DNA of 39,410 nucleotides from JAHCHG01 sp038251885. GTDB taxonomy: Bacteria; Acidobacteriota; Blastocatellia; Pyrinomonadales; Pyrinomonadaceae. Below, piece by piece: positions 7,025 to 15,507 of this stretch. The first letter of the stretch is position 1. Each line of letters starts with the position of its first letter. The notes beneath the pieces are model-generated. The model worked only from the letters and a program-made list of their open reading frames with translations. It ran no database searches and was not told the DNA's origin. The position numbers and the translations under genes were made by a program. The DNA lies in assembly GCA_038251885.1 (NCBI GenBank), contig JBBSAX010000016.1, positions 1 to 39,410 on the forward strand. Reading direction: 5' to 3'.

Positions 7025-8518
7025 TTACTCATTCCAAGCAATCTGACTTCTAAGGCGCATAATCGTTTTGTCTTTGCCGAGTTGCTCCATTGCGGCGAGC
7101 ATCGAAGGTCCGACCATTTGACCTGTTAAAAGAACTCGTGCGCCGTTTAAGATAACGCCGACTTTTGTGTCTTTTTCTTCGCAGAATTTTTGGACGACTT
7201 CGTAAATCGGATCGTGCGACCAATCTTCGAGTGTTTCAAATCTTTCGGCTAATTCGGGAAGCCATTGCTGTAAATCAGGATGCTTTTTAAGGTTTTTTTC
7301 AATTGCTTTTTGGTCAAAATCAAAATCTTCGCTGAAAAAAGCGCGTCCTTGCCCCGAAAAATCTTTGAGCGTGTAAAATCTTTCGCGGATTAGATTAACG
7401 GTTTTTGCAAACCATTCGGCATCGTCGTCGTCATATTCTTCGCGCCAGAGTTTTGCGGATTTTAATTCTTTGATGACGTGCGGAAGCAAATCTTCAAGCG
7501 GCAAAGTGCGGATATATTCAGCGTTCATCCAGATCGCTTTGTCGTCCGTCCAGCGTTTTTCATTGTTTGCGTCGAAATTAAAAGTCGCGTTCGAGCGGTG
7601 AATTCCGTCGAGCGAAAATTTCTCGGTCAATTCATCAAGCGTGTAAATTTCCTGTTCTTCTCCTGCCGACCAGCCGAGAAGCGCGAGAAAGTTGCGAAAT
7701 GAGGCGGCTAAGAAACCTGCATCGCGGTAAGTCGTCATCGAAACGATTTCGCCGTGAATTCTTTTTGAAAGTTTTTTCCCGCCGGGAGCGAGAATCAACG
7801 GCAAATGCGCGAAACGCGGTGGAGTTTTGTCCAACGCCTCATAAATCAAAATCTGTTTGTGCGTGTTCGTCAGATGATCTTGACCACGAATAACATCGGT
7901 AATTTCCATTTCGATGTCGTCGCAAACAACCGCCAAGTTATAAAGTGGATGACCGTCAGAACGCAGTAAAACTAAGTCTTCGATCTCATCATAATCGCGT
8001 TCTTGCAAACCATAAACCGCATCTTCAAACGAAGTTTTTCCGCTCATCGCAATTTTCAGACGAATCGCAAACGGTTCGCCGGATTCGGCGCGTTTGTCGC
8101 TTTCGTCTTTCGGCAAATCACGATATTCATTATCGCGCATATTCTTTTCGCCTTGATTGGCGCGTGCTTTTGCGGCGATTTCTGCTTTTATATTTTTATC
8201 ATTCGGTTCGGCTTTCGGCGTAAAATCACGATACGCTTTGCCTTCTTCTAACAATTTCAATGCGGTCACGCGATGTTTGTCGGCGTTGTCGGATTGAAAA
8301 ACGATCTCTTCATCGTGCGAAAAACCGAGCCATTCCAAACCTTCTAGAATCGAGCGTGTTGATTCTTCCGTCGAACGCGCGATGTCCGTATCTTCAATTC
8401 TCAGCAAAAATTTTCCGCCGACGTTTCGGGCGTAAAGATAATTAAAAAGTGCGGTTCGGGCAGAACCAATATGTAAATAACCTGTCGGCGACGGCGCAAA
8501 TCTTACTCTTGTTGTCAT
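7025..8518 (-). CDS. gltX: Glutamate--tRNA ligase
   Basis: The 497-residue length is standard for bacterial GltX, which charges tRNA-Glu with glutamate using ATP in the cytosol. The class I signature HIGH appears as 'PSPTGYLHIGSARTALFNYL' with H17. The KMSKS loop appears as 'GGKKLSKRIHGE'. The catalytic Rossmann core continues through 'IEDTDIARS' and 'YNLAVVCDDIEM'. The C-terminal anticodon-binding helical domain occupies about the last 160 residues and ends RLRSQIAWNE. There is a lysine- and aspartate-rich insertion at about 100-140, common in this lineage. Upstream is a heptamer repeat region. Downstream a HigBA module has landed within 100 bases of the stop. Confidence 0.98.
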   Translation of the reverse strand: MTTRVRFAPSPTGYLHIGSARTALFNYLYARNVGGKFLLRIEDTDIARSTEESTRSILEGLEWLGFSHDEEIVFQSDNADKHRVTALKLLEEGKAYRDFTPKAEPNDKNIKAEIAAKARANQGEKNMRDNEYRDLPKDESDKRAESGEPFAIRLKIAMSGKTSFEDAVYGLQERDYDEIEDLVLLRSDGHPLYNLAVVCDDIEMEITDVIRGQDHLTNTHKQILIYEALDKTPPRFAHLPLILAPGGKKLSKRIHGEIVSMTTYRDAGFLAASFRNFLALLGWSAGEEQEIYTLDELTEKFSLDGIHRSNATFNFDANNEKRWTDDKAIWMNAEYIRTLPLEDLLPHVIKELKSAKLWREEYDDDDAEWFAKTVNLIRERFYTLKDFSGQGRAFFSEDFDFDQKAIEKNLKKHPDLQQWLPELAERFETLEDWSHDPIYEVVQKFCEEKDTKVGVILNGARVLLTGQMVGPSMLAAMEQLGKDKTIMRLRSQIAWNE

Positions 8519-8523
8519 AATGT

Positions 8524-8673
8524 GGTCAGTTGTCAGTTGTCGGTTGTAAAAAATAAAGACTACAAATCGGCTGACATTTTAAAATATCGTGTAGAAATAA
8601 TTATAGCCGATAATCAAAAATCATAAGTCAGGAAGAAAAATCTACTGACTACTGACTACTGACTACCGGCTAC
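8524..8673. repeat. Heptamer tandem repeats in inverted arrangement
   Basis: At 8643-8673 the unit TACTGAC occurs three times and is followed by TACCGGC and TAC, a clean 7-base period. At 8524-8548 a degenerate inverted version is present (GTCAGTT, GTCAGTT, GTCGGTT). The two blocks pair at about 20 of 25 positions across a 95-base AT-rich loop, so the region could fold. It resembles the short tandemly repeated heptamers of filamentous cyanobacteria. It separates the gltX start from the tRNA-Ser 3' end. Confidence 0.75.
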
Positions 8674-8682
8674 TTAAAAAAA

Positions 8683-8774
8683 TGGCGGAGACGACAGGAT
8701 TCGAACCTGTGGAGGGTTTTAACACCCTCAACGATTTAGCAAACCGCCGCTTTCAGCCGCTCAGCCACGTCTCC
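8683..8774 (-). tRNA. tRNA-Ser (anticodon GCU)
   Basis: The 92-base gene folds as a class II tRNA. The 7-bp acceptor stem is GGAGACG with CGTCTCC, followed by G and an encoded CCA. The anticodon loop TTGCTAA carries GCT. The long variable arm has the stem GAGGGT / ACCCTC, and the T arm is ACAGG TTCGAAT CCTGT. The long variable arm and GCU anticodon identify serine, reading AGC/AGU codons. A strong promoter lies just upstream at 8804-8831. Confidence 0.98.
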
Positions 8775-8803
8775 GTTCTGCAATTAATGCAAAAGTATTT
8801 TTC

Positions 8804-8831
8804 ATTCTAGCAACGAAGCAAACTTTGTCAA
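8804..8831 (-). promoter_or_regulatory. Sigma-70-type promoter of tRNA-Ser
   Basis: On the minus strand a perfect -35 TTGACA (8831-8826) and a TAGAAT -10 (8809-8804, one mismatch) are separated by 16 bases. Transcription would start near 8797, about 23 bases before the tRNA 5' end. Confidence 0.75.
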
Positions 8832-8871
8832 GTTTAGCGCATCACATCAGACAAAGTTTTTAAATCTTTGC

Positions 8872-8900
8872 TTGACACGGTTGAGTTTTAGACACAAAAT
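8872..8900 (+). promoter_or_regulatory. Candidate promoter of the outer-membrane barrel gene
   Basis: A perfect TTGACA at 8872-8877 is followed after 17 bases by CAAAAT (8895-8900), a 4-of-6 match to the -10 box. It would leave a leader of about 120 bases before the ATG at 9026. A 10-bp inverted repeat (8820-8829 with 8850-8859) and a second weak pair around TAGCGCAT lie nearby and could be regulatory. Confidence 0.4.
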
Positions 8901-9025
8901 ACACAATTAGTGCGTAGTTTGTCTTTGAATGTAAATTACAGTTTTTATTTAATGCGCTAAGTTTTTTAGCACTCCGAACAAAAAGTTCTCCCAAAAACTT
9001 GTTTGGCAGGAGGTCGCTTTTTCAA

Positions 9026-10795
9026 ATGAATTCTTCAGTTTTGCCAAAAAAAAATCTTTTAAAGCCGATTTTAATTTTGCTGACCGCTTTTGCCGCAGTA
9101 TTTATTTCTGCGTTTGAAACTGAGGCTAAAGTTGTAATTCAAAACAACGGCGGACTTGGGACTATTAAAGGAGTCGTGCGTGACAATTCGGGAAAACCGA
9201 TTGCTAATGCGACCGTAGCATTTTTTCGCGTCGGCACTTCAAAACTCCTAAAACAAGTTTTGTCGAATTCCGAAGGAAGTTTTCTGGCAAAGATTGTGCC
9301 GGGAACATATTCGATTCTGGCGGTTGCCGAAGGTTTTAATCCGGTTTCATATTCGGAAGTTGAAGTAAATCGGTCGAAAGAATTGGTTTATAAATTTAAT
9401 TTAGAACCTTCGGGCAAAGGCAATACTCTGCCTGAAAAGAAAGCTGAAAGAAACAGCTCAAAATATCCGATTCGGCAATCTGTTCTTCGACGTTCGATTT
9501 ATCAGATTGACAATGGCGATGCGCCAATTGATGAAACCAAAGTTGACGAAAATTCAGTTGCAGATACCGATAAAACTGTTGAAGTTCCAACCGGAACCGA
9601 AGAAAAATCAAGCCGCAAAGGACAAACGGTAGTCGAAACATATTTTGCCGGTTCAGAAAGCGAAAAATACACAGGTCTTAATTTTGCAACTCTTTTACCT
9701 GTTACGGACAAGACTGAAGTTATTATCGCCGGACAAACCGGAACGGGCGAATCTGCTTCGAATCGTCTCGAAACTTCCGTAAAAGTTCGCGCAAACGAAG
9801 ATCACAATTTACGCTTCAAAGGTTCGATCTCCAGTCTCGGCACGATAAAATCAAATCAGACGCAAGAATCGCTCGGACAATTTTCTTTTCAAGTACTTGA
9901 TGAATGGAATGTGCGCGAAAGCATAATTTTAGTTTATGGTTTCGATTACTCGCGTTTTATCGGTGCGGGAAATGAATCCTCGATCAGTCCGCGATTCGGT
10001 TTGCAGTTCGATATAAATTCAAAAACCCGTTTTCGCACGGCTTATACGACCGCAACCGAAGAGCGAACATGGCAACGTGCGATTGACCTTGAAGGTTCGC
10101 AGCTTTTGTTTCGCGAACCCGTTTCATCACAAGATGTTGTAATCGAAAACAACAAACCGCAAATAAACAAAAGTCGTCGCCTCGAATTCGGTTTTGAGCG
10201 CGTTTTAGATAATAAATCAAATGTCGAAGCAAATGTATTTTTCGATGCGATCAACGGGCGCGGAGTCGGTTTGGATAATTTGCCGTTCGACGCTTTGAAC
10301 GGCGAAGCATTCAGCGAATTTGTTGTCAATCAGCAAGGCAAAGCGCAAGGGCTGAGAGTAGTTTACACACGGCGGTTGAACGGAATGTTTAGCGCATCGG
10401 CGGGTTATGCCTTCGGCAATGGACAAAAACTTTCAGCCGAAGCCGTTTCAAATCCGGCAAACGCTTTTGAAAATGATTTTTTCCAAACTTTTGTCGGTGA
10501 ATTCGATGCTGATTTGAACACCGGAACAAATGTTAAAACAATTTTCCGGCTATCTCCACAGGCGACTGTTTTTGCCATTGACCCGTTTGCCGGACGAATG
10601 GCAATTTATGATCCGGGTTTAAGTGTTTTGGTTACACAATCTTTACCGAATTGGGGATTACCGATTCGCGCCGAAGCGATTATTGATGCGCGAAATCTGT
10701 TTGATATTCAGTCAATTATCAACGGTGAAGAAGGAAGTTTGCGGCTCAATTCGCAAAGGCGAATTCTGCGCGGCGGAATTTCGGTTAGATTTTAA
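9026..10795 (+). CDS. Outer-membrane beta-barrel protein with carboxypeptidase-regulatory domain
   Basis: I choose the ATG at 9026 (589 residues). An AGGAGG lies 12 bases upstream, and a TTG at 8999 would only add residues before it. A Lys-rich start and hydrophobic stretch at about 9-34 ending 'ETEA' form a signal peptide. Residues about 40-125 are a carboxypeptidase-regulatory-like beta-sandwich ('GTIKGVVRDNSGKPIANATV', 'GSFLAKIVPGTYSILAVAEG'). A Ser/Lys/Glu-rich linker follows at about 130-200. The remainder alternates like TonB-receptor barrel strands and ends 'RGGISVRF' with a terminal Phe, the outer-membrane insertion signal. No separate plug domain or TonB box was recognised and the barrel is short. 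A terminator follows, so the gene is probably monocistronic. The ligand is unknown. Confidence 0.8.
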   Translation: MNSSVLPKKNLLKPILILLTAFAAVFISAFETEAKVVIQNNGGLGTIKGVVRDNSGKPIANATVAFFRVGTSKLLKQVLSNSEGSFLAKIVPGTYSILAVAEGFNPVSYSEVEVNRSKELVYKFNLEPSGKGNTLPEKKAERNSSKYPIRQSVLRRSIYQIDNGDAPIDETKVDENSVADTDKTVEVPTGTEEKSSRKGQTVVETYFAGSESEKYTGLNFATLLPVTDKTEVIIAGQTGTGESASNRLETSVKVRANEDHNLRFKGSISSLGTIKSNQTQESLGQFSFQVLDEWNVRESIILVYGFDYSRFIGAGNESSISPRFGLQFDINSKTRFRTAYTTATEERTWQRAIDLEGSQLLFREPVSSQDVVIENNKPQINKSRRLEFGFERVLDNKSNVEANVFFDAINGRGVGLDNLPFDALNGEAFSEFVVNQQGKAQGLRVVYTRRLNGMFSASAGYAFGNGQKLSAEAVSNPANAFENDFFQTFVGEFDADLNTGTNVKTIFRLSPQATVFAIDPFAGRMAIYDPGLSVLVTQSLPNWGLPIRAEAIIDARNLFDIQSIINGEEGSLRLNSQRRILRGGISVRF

Positions 10796-10820
10796 CCTCA
10801 ATGCAAAATCAAAATTCTAA

Positions 10821-10859
10821 AATCCAAAATCATAAACGTAAATGATTTTGGATTTTTTT
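10821..10859 (+). terminator. Rho-independent terminator
   Basis: A 13-bp perfect stem (AATCCAAAATCAT at 10821-10833 with ATGATTTTGGATT at 10842-10854) closes an 8-base loop and is followed by a run of T. It lies 26 bases after the barrel gene stop. Confidence 0.85.
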
Positions 10860-10979
10860 GTTTCCGAAATCTCGGATTTTGATTGAAATTTTGTATGAAA
10901 AAATAACGCATTAGGCTTTTATAATAAAAAGAAACGCTTTATTCAGCTAAAAAATGATTCAAACCGATTAAGTTTCGGC

Positions 10980-10997
10980 TTGGAACAAATTTTGCCT
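10980..10997 (+). promoter_or_regulatory. Possible sigma-54 (-24/-12) promoter of the histidine kinase
   Basis: The sequence TTGGAACAAATTTTGCCT carries GG at 10982-10983 and GC at 10994-10995. The second G and the C are exactly 12 bases apart, the invariant sigma-54 spacing. The -24 box differs by one base from TGGCAC and the -12 box by one from TTGCA. It lies about 30 bases before the GTG start. No enhancer site was identified. Confidence 0.4.
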
Positions 10998-11025
10998 CAA
11001 GAAAAATGGCAAAGTGCTTATTTAA

Positions 11026-13989
11026 GTGGTGAAAGGAAAAGTGCTGACAAGTTGGAGTTTAATTTGGCTTCTGGCAACCGTGATTTTTGTTGCCGGCGGC
11101 GCACTTAATTTGTATCAGCGAACTTATCACGATCTTCCTCCGACCGATGGCACAATCTGGACACAAAAATCTGACGGAATTTATGCCGAGAAGGTTTTAC
11201 CCGGATTTGCGGCTTCGCGTGCCGGAATTTCGGTTGGCGACAAACTCATCGGTGTTAGTCTGAATGATGAAAAATTTGAAGAACTTGAATTGACATCGCC
11301 GAATGATGTGCAAATTTATCTCGAATCGGCAGGTGTCGGCGGCAGTATAAGTTATCTCTATCAACGTCCTTCATATTCATTTGCCAACAATTTTTACTAT
11401 GCCGATCTGAAGAATTTAGATAATTTGCCGCGTTGGACGGCTTCGATAGTTTTTCTAACGTTGGTCGGTTTTATCTGGCTCGGAATCGGAATTTTTGTCT
11501 TATTCAAGCAAGGCAGCCGCTCACCGTTTGTTTTGCACTTTGCTACGGTTTGTTTGGCAGCATTTGTTTTTCAAGTCTATAAACCGCTTGGAATTGGAAA
11601 AGACTTTGATTTGGCAGTCAGTATTTTGGACGATATTGCCTTTGTCTTTTTTGTTCCGCTTTTTCTACATTTCTGTCTTCGCTATCCGGTGCGAAGCGAA
11701 GTTTTCGATGAAAAACCTTGGAAAACCTACGCGCTTTATGTTCCGGCAACTTTGATCTCGATCTCAAGTCTGGGACTCTCACTCTATTTTTATCTGATCC
11801 CGCAAGAATCAATTGTTGCGGGAATTTCCGCTTTAATTAGTAAATACGATCTTTTCGGAGTTTTATATACAAGCAGTTTTTACCATTTTGTCATCGGTAT
11901 TTCGATTGGTTCCGGTGTTTTGTTGTGGCGTTTTTTCAAAAAACATCAGCAACCGCTTGTTCGTCAGCGTTTGAAATGGGCGATGTGGGGAACGATTACT
12001 GCTGTTGCTCCGATTTTAATTTTTCAGATTACAAAAGAGTTTATTTATCTGCCCGAAGATACATTTTCAAGCGCGTTGACGACACTGCCGCTCGCTTTGA
12101 TTCCGCTTAGTTTCGGGCATTCGGTCGTGCGTTATCGCTTGATGGATGTTGATGTCGTCGTGCGTCGTGCGCTTGTTTATGCAATGACGACCGTAGCGAT
12201 TGCGATGATGATCGGTGCGCTCGCACTCGGTTTGGTTTATCTCGCAGTCGGAAATAATCTTTCACCAACCGAAATAACACTTCGCGGTTTGATTGCAATC
12301 ATTGCGATGGCGGGCATTGTTCTTCTTTCCGAGCCTTTGAAAAACTTTTTGCAGGAACGTGCCGAGCGTTTCTTTTACGGCGAACGCTATGATTTGCGAA
12401 ACGGTCTGCTCGATTTCGGCAGGACGCTTTCGGCAACAACTGCGCTCGAACCGCTTCTTAATGCTTTAATGGAAAGATTGCGGCAGGTTTTGGACGTTGA
12501 AAAAGTTGCTGTTTTTATAGAAGACGAAAATTTACCCGAAGGCTACAAACTTGCAAAATCAAACGGTCTAAGCGAGCAATACAAAATTCCGAACGATTTC
12601 CGGCAGATGATCCGGCAAAAGTCTGCCGACAAAGGTATTGTTCGCGCCGACGAACTCGAACTTCTTGAAATTGAAACAACTAACGGAAACGGCATTAAAC
12701 GTCAGGAACTACACTATTTCGTGCCGTGCGTCGTGCGCGGAAAAATGGTTGCCGTGATCGGGTTAGGTCGCGCTTCTGACGGTTCTCTGCTTTCTTCGGA
12801 AGATTTGGACATTCTAAAAACGATTTCGGGTTATGTCGCCGTCGCCGTCGAAAACAGTTTGCTTTATCAGGAACAGGAAAAACGCACCGAAGAGTTGGAA
12901 TTGTTAAAAGAATTTAACGAATCAATCGTCGAATCGGTCAATGTCGGATTGCTCGCCGTTGATGAAAACGGTCACATAACACGCTGTAATTCGACATTTG
13001 AAGAAATGCTCGGATTAACGCGCGAAGAATCGGTCGGCAAACTTATCAGAGAAATTTTCGATGAAGGATTTGCGCTGAATCTCGAAAATATTGTCGGCAA
13101 AGCGAGTTGGCATCTGACGGAAATCCGCAACGCATATAAACTCCACGCGACAAATTTTAAAGGAAAATCTTTAATCTTAAATGTCGCAATCGCGCCGCTT
13201 CGCACGGTTTCGCAACATCAAAAAGGCGCAATTATCGTGCTTGAAGACGTAACTTCGCGTGTCAAACTCGAACAAACTCTCCAACAAAGCGAAAAACTTT
13301 CGAGCATCGGACTTCTTGCCGCCGGCGTTGCACACGAAGTCAACACACCTCTGACGGGAGTTTCGAGTTACACGCAGATGCTGCTCAGTATGATTCCCGA
13401 AACCGATCCGAAACACGCGCTTTTGCTGAAAGTCAGTAAGCAAACCGAACGAGCTTCAAACATCGTCGGCAATTTATTAAACTTCTCGCGCACCGGAAAT
13501 GCGACTGAGTTTATTGAGCTTGATGTCAACAAATTATTAAACGACACGCTTCAACTGCTCGAACCTCAGTTTCGTCAAACGCAAATCGCAGTCGTCAAAA
13601 ATTATTCGGAAACGCCGCCGAAAATTTTCGGAAATGCCGGAAAACTACAACAGGTTTTCACCAATCTGATTCTGAATTCACGTGATGCGATTTTCGGCGA
13701 AGGCACAATAACTTTGACAACAGCTATTGAAGACCAAGACGAAGTAGTTATCGAAGTTTCCGACACCGGAACAGGCATCGAACCCGAAAATTTGAGCAAA
13801 ATTTACGATCCATTTTTCACAACAAAAGATGTCGGCAGTGGCACGGGCTTAGGAATGGCGGTTTCCTACGGAATTATTCAGGAACACGCCGGAACAATCG
13901 AAGCCGCCAGCAAAGTCGGTGAAGGAACAACTTTCAGACTCGTTTTCCCGATGGCTCAAAAACAAATTAAACAACGTGCCGTCAGCTAA
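11026..13989 (+). CDS. Membrane sensor histidine kinase (PDZ-like, multi-TM, GAF, PAS, HisKA, HATPase)
   Basis: This 987-residue protein starts at GTG; the exact start is uncertain because neither this nor nearby GTGs has a good ribosome site. After one membrane helix (about 8-28) comes a PDZ-like periplasmic domain (about 45-115, 'EKVLPGFAASRAGISVGDKL'). Some eight more membrane helices follow between about 137 and 437. The cytosolic part has a GAF domain (about 465-615), a PAS domain (about 630-745), a HisKA dimerisation helix with H770 in 'AAGVAHEVNTPLTG', and an HATPase with 'NLILNSRDAI', 'DTGTGIE' and 'GTGLGMAVSYGI'. The kinase core is NtrB-like. It would pass phosphate to a response regulator, but no regulator gene lies in the window. 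The stop is 6 bases before a PabC-like gene. A possible sigma-54 promoter lies upstream, which would fit an NtrC-type partner elsewhere. Confidence 0.93.
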   Translation: MVKGKVLTSWSLIWLLATVIFVAGGALNLYQRTYHDLPPTDGTIWTQKSDGIYAEKVLPGFAASRAGISVGDKLIGVSLNDEKFEELELTSPNDVQIYLESAGVGGSISYLYQRPSYSFANNFYYADLKNLDNLPRWTASIVFLTLVGFIWLGIGIFVLFKQGSRSPFVLHFATVCLAAFVFQVYKPLGIGKDFDLAVSILDDIAFVFFVPLFLHFCLRYPVRSEVFDEKPWKTYALYVPATLISISSLGLSLYFYLIPQESIVAGISALISKYDLFGVLYTSSFYHFVIGISIGSGVLLWRFFKKHQQPLVRQRLKWAMWGTITAVAPILIFQITKEFIYLPEDTFSSALTTLPLALIPLSFGHSVVRYRLMDVDVVVRRALVYAMTTVAIAMMIGALALGLVYLAVGNNLSPTEITLRGLIAIIAMAGIVLLSEPLKNFLQERAERFFYGERYDLRNGLLDFGRTLSATTALEPLLNALMERLRQVLDVEKVAVFIEDENLPEGYKLAKSNGLSEQYKIPNDFRQMIRQKSADKGIVRADELELLEIETTNGNGIKRQELHYFVPCVVRGKMVAVIGLGRASDGSLLSSEDLDILKTISGYVAVAVENSLLYQEQEKRTEELELLKEFNESIVESVNVGLLAVDENGHITRCNSTFEEMLGLTREESVGKLIREIFDEGFALNLENIVGKASWHLTEIRNAYKLHATNFKGKSLILNVAIAPLRTVSQHQKGAIIVLEDVTSRVKLEQTLQQSEKLSSIGLLAAGVAHEVNTPLTGVSSYTQMLLSMIPETDPKHALLLKVSKQTERASNIVGNLLNFSRTGNATEFIELDVNKLLNDTLQLLEPQFRQTQIAVVKNYSETPPKIFGNAGKLQQVFTNLILNSRDAIFGEGTITLTTAIEDQDEVVIEVSDTGTGIEPENLSKIYDPFFTTKDVGSGTGLGMAVSYGIIQEHAGTIEAASKVGEGTTFRLVFPMAQKQIKQRAVS

Positions 13990-13995
13990 TCTTTA

Positions 13996-14826
13996 ATGCA
14001 CAAATTCGTTTCCTACAACCGCGAAATTCTTTCAAATTCAGCAATCAATTTACACGCTATTTCTTCTGCCGCGCTTTACGGGAAAGGTATCTTTACGACG
14101 TTGGCGGTTTATCATTCAGAACCTTTTTTGTGGCAAAAACATTGGCGAAGATTGACGGAAAATGCTGAAAAACTCGGAATTGACTTGTCGGATTTTGATG
14201 AAGAAACAATCAACAAATCTTTGTTTGAATTGATAAAAAAAAACAAAATACTAAATGCCCGTGTTCGCATAACTTTTTTCGACACTTCCGCAAGCTCAAT
14301 TTGGAAATATGAAAGCAACATAAAAACGAGCCTTTTAATTCAAACGGCGGATTTTCGTGCTGTTTCAAAAAATTTAGATTTAATCGTTTCACCCTTTCAA
14401 ATCAATTCAAAATCACCGCTGACAAATATAAAATCGTGTAATTATCTGGAAAATATTTTGGCATTGGAAGATGCCAAGATGAAAGGCTTTGACGAAGCGA
14501 TTCGTTTAAATGAACACGGCGAAGTTGCTTCGGCTTGTATGGCAAATATTTTTTGGGTAAAGGACAAAAATCTTTTTACGCCGGATTTGGAAACCGGTTG
14601 TCTGGCGGGAACAACGCGGGAATTTGTCATCGAAACAGCGATTGGAAAGGGATTTGAAATAGTTCCCGTCAAAGAAAATTTAGATAAATTATTTTATGCG
14701 GATGAAGTTTTTTTAACATCTTCGGGTTTAAACATCACAAGCGTCAAAACAATTGAAGAGTTTCACTTTAAAGATGACTTTTGCCGAAAGTTGAAAGCCG
14801 AATTTTTCTCTAATCAATTGATGTAG
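13996..14826 (+). CDS. Class IV aminotransferase (PabC / branched-chain type)
   Basis: This 276-residue protein is a fold-type IV pyridoxal-phosphate enzyme. The likely Schiff-base lysine is K146 in 'NIKSCNYLENILALEDA'. The cofactor glutamate is E176 in 'NEHGEVASACMANIFWV', and the phosphate loop is 'LAGTTREFVIE'. The N-terminal 'ALYGKGIFTTLAVYH' resembles aminodeoxychorismate lyase (PabC), which releases 4-aminobenzoate for folate synthesis. Branched-chain or D-amino-acid aminotransferase activity cannot be excluded. The start follows the kinase stop by 6 bases, so it is probably in that transcript, although no functional link is obvious. Its last codons overlap the convergent secreted-protein gene by 13 bases. 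Confidence 0.88.
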   Translation: MHKFVSYNREILSNSAINLHAISSAALYGKGIFTTLAVYHSEPFLWQKHWRRLTENAEKLGIDLSDFDEETINKSLFELIKKNKILNARVRITFFDTSASSIWKYESNIKTSLLIQTADFRAVSKNLDLIVSPFQINSKSPLTNIKSCNYLENILALEDAKMKGFDEAIRLNEHGEVASACMANIFWVKDKNLFTPDLETGCLAGTTREFVIETAIGKGFEIVPVKENLDKLFYADEVFLTSSGLNITSVKTIEEFHFKDDFCRKLKAEFFSNQLM

Positions 14827-15503
14827 AGTTTTTCGACAACTCCGTCTTCAAATTGCAGAGTCATTACTAATTTATTTGATTTTTCGGGGTTAAGCCGCAC
14901 ACCTTTTAATCTTCCGCCCAAAACTACATCTGCTTTATCGAGTTTTCGCACGTCCAAAATTGTGCTTGGCATTTCAATATATTCGGAAAAATGAATTGCT
15001 GAACCGGCAGGACTTGTCGCGGCAACGTGCAGAAAACCGGGATTTTCCTTTGATTCGCAGACATAATTTAACGCGCCTTTGCAATCAGCCAAAATCTTTC
15101 TGACGGGAAAAATAAACTCTCTGCCAACATAGCTTTTGGCGGCGACTTCCAACCTCGTGCGGGCAATTTCTTCTTGTGCGCGGTCGCCGGAAGCTGAATA
15201 CGAAAGAACTTTTCCGGCAAGTGCGTAAAGATAAATATAGCGCAAACGTGCCTTTTTTCCGTCCTTTGTTTCCGCATCGAGTTTTTGTAAATAATCTTCG
15301 GCAAGACTTAAAGTTTTGTTCCAATTTTCGATCTGCAAAGCGGCTTCCAAAGTATTCCAATCTTCGTCCGAAATTACTACTTTATCTTTTTTCGCGATTG
15401 AAATATTCGGAACATTTTCCTCCAAAACAAGTTTATTTGTTTGAGCCGAAATAGCTGAAACGAATGTTAAAATCGAAATTATAAAGAAACTAAAATTTTT
15501 CAT
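14814..15503 (-). CDS. Secreted hypothetical protein
   Basis: This 229-residue protein has a clear signal peptide: residues 1-20, MKNFSFFIISILTFVSAISA, followed by QTN. The middle ('WNKTLSLAEDYLQKLDAETK') is helical and could be one or two TPR-like helix pairs. The last 90 residues look like beta-sandwich, with 'GSAIHFSEYIEMPSTILDVR' and an end 'TLQFEDGVVEKLYIN'. I do not recognise a family. It lies 4 bases after the stop of the large TPR protein in the same direction, so the two are an operon and probably act together in the periplasm or envelope. Confidence 0.8.
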   Translation of the reverse strand: MKNFSFFIISILTFVSAISAQTNKLVLEENVPNISIAKKDKVVISDEDWNTLEAALQIENWNKTLSLAEDYLQKLDAETKDGKKARLRYIYLYALAGKVLSYSASGDRAQEEIARTRLEVAAKSYVGREFIFPVRKILADCKGALNYVCESKENPGFLHVAATSPAGSAIHFSEYIEMPSTILDVRKLDKADVVLGGRLKGVRLNPEKSNKLVMTLQFEDGVVEKLYIN

Positions 15504-15507
15504 AAAT

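Noticed and set aside
8643..8673. Short regularly spaced repeats that could suggest a CRISPR array
   Set aside because: The unit is 7 bases without spacers and no cas genes are present.
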